From the NCBI GenBank assembly GCA_025350425.1, contig JANXXW010000158.1:1-6001 (forward strand): a stretch of 6,001 bases of DNA. Reading direction: 5' to 3'. A program made the translations under genes and the position numbers. Under the pieces are notes generated by a model that saw only the letters and a program-made list of their open reading frames with translations, did not search any database and was not told the DNA's origin. Shown one piece after another: positions 1-5,762 of the stretch; the stretch's first letter is position 1, and every line of letters begins with the position of its first letter. Source of the DNA: Rhodospirillales bacterium. GTDB taxonomy: Bacteria > Pseudomonadota > Alphaproteobacteria > Acetobacterales > Acetobacteraceae.

Positions 1-743
1 GACCCGCGCCGACGCGCCCAGCGGCGGGTGACCCCGGCGGTGGCCAGGACCAGAGCCAAATTCAGGGTCAGCCGCCGGAGCCTGTCGGCCCACAGGTCAG
101 CCTGCCGCCACTGGCCGAGCTACCGGCGCTACCGAAGGGTGAAGCGCCCCCCACGGCCGTGATTGGGGTGATGGGCGTGCCCGAAGTGATGCGCGCCGCG
201 AGCGCGGCCCAGCAGGTGGAAAAGACCATCGGAGAGCGCCGCGCCAAGCTGAACGACGACGCCCAGAAGGAACAGGCTGCGTGGCGCGAGTTGCAGGTTT
301 CCCTTGCCAACGAGCGCGCCAAGCTTTCGCCCGATCAGGTGAGGACGCGTGAGCGCGAACTTCAGGACCGGGTGACCAACTCGCAAAAGAGCTTCCGTGA
401 TCGCAACCGGATCATCCAGGAGGACGCGCAGTATTCCCTGGCGCAGATCGAGCGGATGCTGATCGCAGTGATCCGGCAGGTGGCCGATAGCAGGGGTATG
501 AATCTCGTGCTGCACCGCCAGCAAGTGGCGTTGAACATCGCGCAGTTCGACATCACAGACGACGTGGCGGTGCAGATGAACAAGATCATGCCAACCGTCA
601 TGATCCCGCCAGAGGGTGTCTCGCCGGTCGATTTCGTGAAAGCGCAGGGTGCCAAGGCGGGTATCGTGGTCACGGCACCGGCCATAGCGTCGGACGGTGC
701 TCCGGCCACCGGGCAGCCGCCCGCCGTGCCCGTCCGCCGATAG
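1..743 (+). CDS. OmpH/Skp-like periplasmic chaperone, 5' end outside window
   Basis: The frame is open from the first full codon (position 3) to TAG at 741-743, giving 246 visible residues, so the start and any signal peptide lie upstream. The first 52 or so visible residues are low-complexity and proline/glutamine-rich (14 Pro). The OmpH/Skp core then begins with VIGVMGVPEVMRAAS near codon 53. A long charged coiled-coil-like stretch rich in E, K, R and Q follows, as in the tentacles of Skp, then a closing strand region (MNLVLHRQQVALN) and an Ala/Pro-rich tail. Skp-type proteins hold unfolded outer-membrane proteins in the periplasm. In proteobacteria the gene commonly sits between bamA and lpxD, which fits the lpxD start 2 bases after this stop. 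A GTG at 159 could start the core alone, but the upstream codons read as the Pro-rich leader common in Acetobacteraceae homologues, so I treat the gene as 5'-partial. Family assignment is firm; client range is inferred. Confidence 0.9.
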   Translation, partial: PAPTRPAAGDPGGGQDQSQIQGQPPEPVGPQVSLPPLAELPALPKGEAPPTAVIGVMGVPEVMRAASAAQQVEKTIGERRAKLNDDAQKEQAAWRELQVSLANERAKLSPDQVRTRERELQDRVTNSQKSFRDRNRIIQEDAQYSLAQIERMLIAVIRQVADSRGMNLVLHRQQVALNIAQFDITDDVAVQMNKIMPTVMIPPEGVSPVDFVKAQGAKAGIVVTAPAIASDGAPATGQPPAVPVRR

Positions 744-745
744 AT

Positions 746-1810
746 GTGACGGCGGGAGACGGGCGGTTCTTCGCCTGTAGCGGTCCGCATAGTCTGGCCG
801 ATGTCACGGCGGTGGCGGGTGGAATTGCGCCTGATATCGCTCTGTTGCTGGACGGTGTGGCATCGCTCGCCTCGGCGTCGGCCAACGAGGTGTCCTTTCT
901 GGACAACCGCCGCTACATCGGCGCCCTCATGGCCAGCAAGGCGGGCGCGGTGATCGTGCATCCCGACCTCGTGGCCAAGGTCCCCGCCGGAATGGTGGCG
1001 ATAGTGACCACCGAGCCCTATCTCGGCTGGGCGAAAGTGGCGGCGCTGTTCCATCCCGAACCCCCTGGCGAGCCTGGCATCCATCCGCTTGCCTTGGTCG
1101 ATCCACTCGCCGTGGTGAGTGTCACGGCCGAAATCGGACCGTTCGCTGTCATTGGGGCCAGGGCCGAGATCGGGCCTGGATGCCGCATCGGCATCGGCAC
1201 GGTGGTGGGGCAGGGCGTCCGGATGGGGGCGGATTGTCGTATCGACGCGCATGTGACGCTGTCGCACGCGGTGCTGGGGAACAGGGTCCGAGTGTATCCG
1301 GGTGCGCGGATCGGGCAGGACGGGTTCGGCTTCGCGCAGGCGCCCACCGGGTTCGTCAGCATTCCGCAACTCGGGCGGGTGATCCTGGAAGACGACGTGG
1401 AAGTGGGCGCCAATACCACCATCGACCGTGGCTCGGCTTCTGACACGGTGATCGGGGCCGGCAGCCGTCTCGACAATCTGGTGCAGATCGGCCACAACGT
1501 CCAACTTGGCCGTTGTTGCGTTATCGTGGCGCAGGTCGGCATCTCTGGTTCAACGACACTGGGAGATTTGGTGCAGGTTGGTGGACAAGCGGCCTTTTCA
1601 GGCCACCTTCGCATTGGCAACAGAGTGCGAATCGGTGGTCAGGCAGGAGTTATGTCCGATCTTCCCGATCGTGCCGAAGTTGTTGGTAGTCCGGCGATGC
1701 CCGCCAAGGCGTTTTTTCGGCAGGTCGCTACGTTGAAGCGGCTGGCCGAACGGCGGAACGACAGGACTCCAGGGGCCGCGACCTCTGCGGCGGACACGAA
1801 ATCAGGCTGA
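746..1810 (+). CDS. lpxD: UDP-3-O-(3-hydroxyacyl)glucosamine N-acyltransferase LpxD
   Basis: Third step of lipid A synthesis in the cytoplasm: transfer of an (R)-3-hydroxyacyl chain from ACP to the 2-amino group of UDP-3-O-acyl-glucosamine. The 354-residue protein has the family layout. An N-terminal uridine-binding domain (about 1-105) carries RFFACSGPHSLADV near the start. A left-handed beta-helix of hexapeptide repeats (about 115-300) follows, then a C-terminal helix (about 318-338, AKAFFRQVATLKRLAERR) and a short polar tail. His250 in VQIGHNV matches the catalytic His239 of E. coli LpxD, and His287 in FSGHLRIG matches His276; the 37-residue spacing between them is the same. The start is GTG at 746, because the overlapping ATG at 744 is followed at once by TGA. 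No clear ribosome binding site is visible, so translation is probably coupled to the upstream gene. Codons for roughly residues 252-330 are less GC-rich than the rest. Confidence 0.97.
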   Translation: MTAGDGRFFACSGPHSLADVTAVAGGIAPDIALLLDGVASLASASANEVSFLDNRRYIGALMASKAGAVIVHPDLVAKVPAGMVAIVTTEPYLGWAKVAALFHPEPPGEPGIHPLALVDPLAVVSVTAEIGPFAVIGARAEIGPGCRIGIGTVVGQGVRMGADCRIDAHVTLSHAVLGNRVRVYPGARIGQDGFGFAQAPTGFVSIPQLGRVILEDDVEVGANTTIDRGSASDTVIGAGSRLDNLVQIGHNVQLGRCCVIVAQVGISGSTTLGDLVQVGGQAAFSGHLRIGNRVRIGGQAGVMSDLPDRAEVVGSPAMPAKAFFRQVATLKRLAERRNDRTPGAATSAADTKSG

Positions 1811-1815
1811 GCTAC

Positions 1816-2316
1816 ATGGACGGCACGGCGGAAATCCAAGACGAGCCAACAGGCGATACCGAGCGTGGCGAGACGATAGATATCGCCCGTGTCATGCATG
1901 CGATCCCGCATCGCTATCCATTCCTGATGATCGACCGCGTCATAAACCTCGTCCGCAACCGGTCCGCGGTCGGGGTGAAGAACGTGTCGATCAACGAGAG
2001 TTTCTTCCAGGGGCATTTCCCTGGCCATCCCGTGATGCCGGGCGTGCTCATCATTGAGGCGATGGCGCAGACCGCCGCCGTGCTGGTGGTGGAGACGCTT
2101 GGGCCAGATTCGGCCGGGCGGGTGGTGTACTTCATGTCGGTCGAGGGAGCGAAATTCCGCCGCCCCGTCTTGCCTGGAGATCAGTTGCACATCCACTGCA
2201 CCAAGGTGCGGAGCCGGGGCAACGTGTGGAAGTTCACAGCGGTGGCGATGGTCGATGGCGTGTCGGTCGCCGAGGCAACCTATGCCGCAATGATCATGGA
2301 ACGGGCCAGCCCTTGA
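1816..2316 (+). CDS. fabZ: 3-hydroxyacyl-[acyl-carrier-protein] dehydratase FabZ
   Basis: Cytoplasmic hot-dog-fold dehydratase of type II fatty acid synthesis, converting (R)-3-hydroxyacyl-ACP to trans-2-enoyl-ACP. The protein is 166 residues, slightly longer than the usual 145-155 because of an acidic N-terminal extension of about 20 residues. The core starts at IDIARVMHAIPHRYPFLMID. The active-site signature FFQGHFPGHPVMPG is followed by a helix beginning LIIEAMAQ. His67 and Glu81 match E. coli His54 and Glu68 with the same 14-residue spacing. The ATG at 1816 lies 5 bases after the lpxD stop with only a weak AGG upstream, which suggests coupling. It sits between lpxD and lpxA, the two acyltransferases that consume the same 3-hydroxyacyl-ACP pool, so co-transcription links phospholipid and lipid A synthesis. 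No key residue is missing. Confidence 0.97.
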   Translation: MDGTAEIQDEPTGDTERGETIDIARVMHAIPHRYPFLMIDRVINLVRNRSAVGVKNVSINESFFQGHFPGHPVMPGVLIIEAMAQTAAVLVVETLGPDSAGRVVYFMSVEGAKFRRPVLPGDQLHIHCTKVRSRGNVWKFTAVAMVDGVSVAEATYAAMIMERASP

Positions 2317-3128
2317 GCTTCATCCACGCCACCGCGATTGTGGCCGAGGGTGCCATGATCGGCCAAGGCGCGCGCATCGGTCCGTTCTGCACTGTCGGCG
2401 CGGAGGCGGTGATCGGCAGCGACGCCCACCTGATCAGCCATGTGGTGGTCGATGGGCGCACGCAGATCGGGGCCCATGCGGTGCTGTATCCGTTCTGCAC
2501 GGTGGGCATGGCGCCGCAGGATCTGAAGTATCGCGGTGAACCAACGGAGTGCGAGGTTGGCGCCCGAACGCAGGTGCGCGAGCACGTCACCATCCATCGC
2601 GGCACCGTCACGGGGCGCGGACTGACGAAGGTGGGGGCGGATTGTCTGCTGATGGCGGTGGTCCACGTGGCGCACGATTGCGAGATCGGGGACGGCGTGG
2701 TGGTCGCCAACAACGTGGTCATGGGCGGTCATGTCTCCATCGGCGACAACGCCGTGATCGGCGGGGCAGCAGCGATCCACCAGTTCGTGCGGATCGGGCG
2801 CGGGGCGATGATCGGCGGCGTTTCCGGCGTGGAGGCGGACGTGATCCCGTTCGGTAGCGTGATCGGAAACCGGGCGCGATTGGCGGCACTGAACCTCGTG
2901 GGACTGAAGCGGCGCGGCTATGACCGGGCACAGATACAAGCGTTGCGGGCGGCGTTCCAGATGCAGTTCCGGGGCGATGGCGTGTTCACCGAGCGGCTGT
3001 GCGCCGTGCAGCAGCGCTTCGCGGGCGAGGTGCTGGTGGACGAGGTGCTGGCCTTCATCGACGCGCCTAGCAAGCGTGGCCTGATCCGCAGCGCGGTTCA
3101 CGCACAGGAAGACGAACAAGCCGCATGA
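2313..3128 (+). CDS. lpxA: UDP-N-acetylglucosamine O-acyltransferase LpxA
   Basis: First enzyme of lipid A synthesis: a cytoplasmic trimer that moves an (R)-3-hydroxyacyl group from ACP to the 3-OH of UDP-GlcNAc. I place the start at TTG 2313, giving 271 residues beginning MSFIHATAIVAEGA, exactly where family members start; the TTG overlaps the fabZ stop as TTGA. The frame is open further up to a GTG at 2226, but that would add 29 residues with no family counterpart. Hexapeptide repeats fill residues 5-185 and a helical C-terminal domain fills about 190-271. Motifs include PQDLKYRGE, TIHRGT, VHVAHDC with catalytic His121 (E. coli His125), GGH (His140) and HQFV (His156). Gly169 lies at the acyl-length ruler position (E. 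coli Gly173), where glycine allows C14 chains and methionine restricts to C10, so 3-hydroxymyristoyl-like substrates are predicted. TGA at 3126-3128 overlaps the next start. Confidence 0.96.
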   Translation: MSFIHATAIVAEGAMIGQGARIGPFCTVGAEAVIGSDAHLISHVVVDGRTQIGAHAVLYPFCTVGMAPQDLKYRGEPTECEVGARTQVREHVTIHRGTVTGRGLTKVGADCLLMAVVHVAHDCEIGDGVVVANNVVMGGHVSIGDNAVIGGAAAIHQFVRIGRGAMIGGVSGVEADVIPFGSVIGNRARLAALNLVGLKRRGYDRAQIQALRAAFQMQFRGDGVFTERLCAVQQRFAGEVLVDEVLAFIDAPSKRGLIRSAVHAQEDEQAA

Positions 3129-3988
3129 GCGGCGACCAACCGGCGCCAGACAACCGGACGCTTGGTATTCTCGCGGGTGGCGGCGCATTTCCGGGTCAGG
3201 TGGCAGCCGCCGCGCGCGCGGCGGGACGTGCAGTGTTCCTGGTGGGACTGGAGGGCTACGCGGAGCCTGCGGTGCTGGCGCCGTTTACGCATGAATTCGC
3301 CCGAATCGGCGCGGCGGGTCGCATCCTCGCGTTGTTGCGGGCGCATAAATGCCGCGATCTCGTGCTGGTGGGGCCGGTCCGGCGTCCGTCCATCCTCGAT
3401 CTGCGGCCCGATGCCGAGGGCGCGCGCATCCTGGCCCGCATCGGCCGGGCCGCGTTCGCCGGGGACGATGGGTTGCTGGCCGCCGTGGTGCGCGTGTTGG
3501 GAACCGAGGGGTTCCGGGTGATCGGCGCGCACGAGGTGCTGACGGAGGCACTCGGGCCGGCGGGCCTGCTCACGGTGGCAGGCCCGGACGCGCAGGCGAG
3601 CGCCGATATCGACCGCGCGATAAAGGTGGCCCAGGCGCTCGGCGCCGTCGATGTCGGCCAGGGCTGCGTGGTGCAACAGGGCATCGTGCTGTGCGTCGAA
3701 GCGATCGAGGGCACTGACGCGATGCTGGAACGCGCCAGTGGATTGAAACGGCCGGGACCGGGCGGGGTTCTGGTGAAACTGGTCAAACCCGGCCAGGACC
3801 GTCGCGCAGACTTGCCGACGATCGGGCCGGGGACGATGGAGGCCGCGTCGCGTGCCGGATTGCGCGGCGTGGCGTTCGAAGCGGGCGGCACGATCCTGGC
3901 GGACCAGCCGGCGATGGTCGCGGCCGCCGATAGGTATGGCCTGTTCCTATTGGGGATCGGGCCGGAGCGGATGACAGAAGGAAAATAG
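3125..3988 (+). CDS. lpxI: UDP-2,3-diacylglucosamine pyrophosphatase LpxI
   Basis: Fourth lipid A step: hydrolysis of UDP-2,3-diacylglucosamine to 2,3-diacylglucosamine-1-phosphate (lipid X) and UMP. LpxI is the metal-dependent enzyme used by many alphaproteobacteria in place of LpxH. The 287-residue protein has the expected two-domain form. The N-terminal domain opens with TLGILAGGGAFPGQV (12-26) and contains VLVGPVRRPS. The C-terminal catalytic domain (about 150-280) contains VVQQGIVLCVEAIEGTDAML and LVKLVKPGQDRRADLPTIGP. Asp225 in KPGQDRR is the likely counterpart of the catalytic aspartate studied in Caulobacter LpxI. The ATG at 3125 overlaps the lpxA stop as ATGA, with an AGGAAG about 13 bases upstream. 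The lpxB gene that commonly follows is absent; gloA begins 2 bases after the TAG stop. A 9-bp perfect inverted repeat lies inside the gene at 3561-3586. Confidence 0.95.
   Translation: MSGDQPAPDNRTLGILAGGGAFPGQVAAAARAAGRAVFLVGLEGYAEPAVLAPFTHEFARIGAAGRILALLRAHKCRDLVLVGPVRRPSILDLRPDAEGARILARIGRAAFAGDDGLLAAVVRVLGTEGFRVIGAHEVLTEALGPAGLLTVAGPDAQASADIDRAIKVAQALGAVDVGQGCVVQQGIVLCVEAIEGTDAMLERASGLKRPGPGGVLVKLVKPGQDRRADLPTIGPGTMEAASRAGLRGVAFEAGGTILADQPAMVAAADRYGLFLLGIGPERMTEGK
3561..3586. repeat. perfect 9-bp inverted repeat inside lpxI
   Basis: CGGGCCTGC at 3561-3569 and GCAGGCCCG at 3578-3586 are exact reverse complements around an 8-base loop. The repeat lies in the linker between the two LpxI domains. 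No T-run follows, so it does not look like an intrinsic terminator. In GC-rich coding DNA it may be chance. Confidence 0.4.
3978..3982 (+). promoter_or_regulatory. strong ribosome binding site of gloA
   Basis: AAGGA, inside an A-rich stretch at the end of lpxI, lies 8 bases before the gloA ATG at 3991. It is one of only two good Shine-Dalgarno matches in the window. It suggests gloA is translated independently, whereas the lpx genes lean on coupling. Confidence 0.75.
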
Positions 3989-3990
3989 GT

Positions 3991-4392
3991 ATGGCTGATA
4001 ACAAAACGTTCATTCACACCATGCTCCGGGTGAAGAACCTGGACCAGAGCGTGGCCTTTTATACCGGCCCAATGGGCATGAAAGAGCTCCGTAGAAACGA
4101 TGTTCCCGGGGGAAAATACACCCTCGTGTTCGTCGCCTACGGCGATGGCAACGCTGGCGGGCAGGCCGAGATCGAGTTGACCTACAATTACGGCCAGGAT
4201 GACGGCTACGAGGTCGGCACCGGGTTCGGCCATCTCGCCATCGGGATGCCGGATGTGTACGGCACCTGCGAGAAGTTGCGCGCGGCCGGGGCCAAGATCA
4301 CCCGCGAGCCTGGTCCGGTGCAGCACGGCACCACGATCATTGCTTTCGTGGAAGACCCCGACGGCTACAAGATCGAGTTAGTCCAGCGCTGA
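3991..4392 (+). CDS. gloA: lactoylglutathione lyase (glyoxalase I)
   Basis: Cytoplasmic detoxification enzyme converting the hemithioacetal of methylglyoxal and glutathione to S-lactoylglutathione. The 133-residue length and sequence match the short E. coli-type enzyme (135 residues). The four metal ligands are all present: His9 in IHTMLRV, Glu62 in IELTYN, His81 in GHLAIG and Glu129 in YKIEL, matching E. coli His5, Glu56, His74 and Glu122. Arg13 and Asn66 occupy glutathione-contact positions. The absence of zinc-type insertions suggests a Ni/Co-activated homodimer. A small oddity is GP in YTGPMGM, where a Leu-containing pair is more usual. The ATG has a strong ribosome binding site and follows lpxI by 2 bases, so the gene is probably part of the same transcript. 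The first codons (GAT AAC AAA ACG) are less GC-rich than the surrounding genes. No lipid A role is known for this family. Confidence 0.96.
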   Translation: MADNKTFIHTMLRVKNLDQSVAFYTGPMGMKELRRNDVPGGKYTLVFVAYGDGNAGGQAEIELTYNYGQDDGYEVGTGFGHLAIGMPDVYGTCEKLRAAGAKITREPGPVQHGTTIIAFVEDPDGYKIELVQR

Positions 4393-4411
4393 ACCTTTTC
4401 GACACGGCACT

Positions 4412-4448
4412 CGGCACGGCGAGGGGCTGGTTGCCCCCCGTCGTGCCG
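4412..4448 (+). promoter_or_regulatory. strong hairpin enclosing the TTG start region of ycjX
   Basis: Positions 4412-4426 pair with 4434-4448. CGGCACG pairs perfectly with CGTGCCG, then come a G-U wobble, C-G, G-C, one A-C mismatch and GGGG with CCCC. The 7-base loop is CTGGTTG (4427-4433). The GAGGGG that could act as ribosome binding site is in the left stem and the TTG at 4431 is in the loop. Only three T follow the stem, so it is a poor intrinsic terminator. Pairing was worked out by hand and no folding energy was computed. A translational control element or a partial attenuator between gloA and ycjX is possible, as is coincidence in coding DNA. Confidence 0.45.
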
Positions 4449-5762
4449 TTTGGGCGGCCCACGGTCCGCGTCGGCATCACCGGACTGGCACGTGCCGGTA
4501 AGACGGCGATGTTGACATCGTTGGCCGCAAACCTGCTGGCAATGAGCGCAGGGTTACCTGCGCTTCCCTCATTATCGAAGCGATTACAAGGGCGTAGCGT
4601 TCGAGTCTCGGTAGCCTCGGCGGGTGCTGCCGACATGCCACGCTTTGACTATCCGGCCCATCTCGCGGCCCTGGCCGCCGATCCGCCGCATTGGCCGGCC
4701 CGCACCAACGCCATCAGCCTGCTGGCGTTCGATGTCGAGATAAGTCGTGCGGGCCTGGCCGCCGCGTTGCCTCCCACCGCGTTCCGGCTGGAGTTGGTGG
4801 ACTACCCCGGCGAGTGGCTGCTGGACCTCCCCATGCTCGACCAGGATTTTTCCACGTGGTCGGCCGCTACTCTCAAGCGGCTGGAAACAATTGACATTGC
4901 GGCATCTTTTTTCGGGTTTACCAGCGGCTTGCCAGCCCGTGCCGGCGCCGACGAGACGCTGGCTTCCACTGGCCACGAGTTGTACCGAACCATGCTGGGC
5001 CGCCTGCGTGACGAGCGTGGTCTGGCGCTGCTGCAACCCGGCAGGTTTTTGATGCCACCCCCGGGGCCGACGCCGCCGTGGATGCGGTTTTTCCCCATGA
5101 CTGGCCGCAACCCACTGGTTTCATTGCTCTCCGACCGCTTCGACCGTTACCGCGATGCCGCCCGGCGCGAACTCGGCGGACCCGGCTTTGGCCGGATCGA
5201 CCGCCTTGTGGTGCTCGCCGACGTGCTCGGCGCTCTCCATGCGGGACCCGCCGCGTTCGCCGATGCCGCCGCCGCCCTGGAGGCCGCCGCCAGTGCATTG
5301 CGCTGGAGCGGCACAGCACTTCCCGCATGGCTCGCGCGTCTGGTGCCAGCCCTCGGCGGCATTCGCCGCGTCGCCTTCGCTGCCGGAAAGTCCGACCATG
5401 TGGCCGAACGCCAGCGCGCCAACCTCAAATCGCTGGTCGCGGGGCTCACGCAGACCGGCGCGCGCGGCCCTACCGCCGCCTTCGCGCTCGCTTCTGTGCG
5501 CTGCACCGAGGACATCGTCTGGCAACTCGAAGGCCACCCCGTCTCCGCCGTCCGCGGCCGTGTCATCGGGGCTGACCGCCTCGCCCGCTCCTATCCCGGC
5601 GAAGTCCCAAGTGATCCGCCTGATGCTTCGTTCTGGACTCACCCGTTCCTGTCGCTGCCGGATTTCGAACCCGTGCGCCTACCCCTCGGCGGACGGGGAG
5701 GAGTGCCCCATATACGGTTGGACGATCTGCTCGTGTTCCTCCTGGAGGACCTTCTGCCGTGA
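4431..5762 (+). CDS. ycjX: YcjX-family P-loop NTPase-like protein (DUF463)
   Basis: YcjX proteins are cytoplasmic, nucleotide-binding, GTPase-like proteins usually encoded beside ycjF; in E. coli the pair belongs to the phage-shock (Psp) regulon and its exact role is unclear. Numbering from TTG 4431 gives 443 residues (E. coli YcjX has 465). The P-loop is GLARAGKT at 18-25. The family signature LVDYPGEWLLDLPML lies at 122-136 and gives a G3-like DxPG. A G4-like element AAGKSDHV (317-324) has Gly319 where TKxD or NKxD is expected. The C-terminus LDDLLVFLLEDLL is typical. The start is uncertain: TTG 4431 is the first conventional start, with GAGGGG only 4 bases upstream, but the frame is open back to 4203. 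The codons from CTG 4389, which overlap the gloA stop, would add the helix-like LNLFDTALGTARGWL seen in this position in homologues. GC content is lower in parts of the first third. Confidence 0.9.
   Translation: MPPVVPFGRPTVRVGITGLARAGKTAMLTSLAANLLAMSAGLPALPSLSKRLQGRSVRVSVASAGAADMPRFDYPAHLAALAADPPHWPARTNAISLLAFDVEISRAGLAAALPPTAFRLELVDYPGEWLLDLPMLDQDFSTWSAATLKRLETIDIAASFFGFTSGLPARAGADETLASTGHELYRTMLGRLRDERGLALLQPGRFLMPPPGPTPPWMRFFPMTGRNPLVSLLSDRFDRYRDAARRELGGPGFGRIDRLVVLADVLGALHAGPAAFADAAAALEAAASALRWSGTALPAWLARLVPALGGIRRVAFAAGKSDHVAERQRANLKSLVAGLTQTGARGPTAAFALASVRCTEDIVWQLEGHPVSAVRGRVIGADRLARSYPGEVPSDPPDASFWTHPFLSLPDFEPVRLPLGGRGGVPHIRLDDLLVFLLEDLLP
5744..5748 (+). promoter_or_regulatory. ribosome binding site of the ycjF-like gene
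   Basis: GGAGG inside the last codons of ycjX, 10 bases before the GTG at 5759. It supports GTG 5759 as the true start. Confidence 0.7.

Noticed and set aside
744..749. ATG at 744 as a start between ompH and lpxD
   Set aside because: It is followed at once by TGA, so it encodes nothing. GTG 746 in the other frame starts lpxD.
362..1504. Minus-strand open frame of 380 codons opposite ompH and lpxD
   Set aside because: It spans two well-supported genes on the other strand, and its His/Arg-rich product has no family resemblance.
2226..2312. GTG at 2226 as the start of lpxA
   Set aside because: The 29 extra residues match nothing in the LpxA family and overlap fabZ deeply. TTG 2313 gives exactly the conserved N-terminus.
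2280..3188. Minus-strand open frame of 302 codons opposite lpxA
   Set aside because: It is a shadow of the lpxA hexapeptide codons. Its repeated His/Asp/Arg pattern mirrors the Ile-Gly repeats on the coding strand.
3256..4326. Long open frame of 356 codons on the minus strand across lpxI and gloA
   Set aside because: It lies wholly opposite two genes with complete catalytic motifs. Its product is low-complexity (Ala, Arg, Pro, Ser) with no recognisable domain, as expected for antisense frames in GC-rich DNA.
4412..4451. Intrinsic terminator between gloA and ycjX
   Set aside because: The stem is strong but is followed by only three T and then GC-rich sequence, so termination is not supported. 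I kept the hairpin as a possible translational element.
4907..4913. T TTT TTC heptamer in ycjX, correctly phased for -1 frameshifting
   Set aside because: The zero frame continues into a complete YcjX protein. I saw no downstream structure or alternative product to support a programmed shift.
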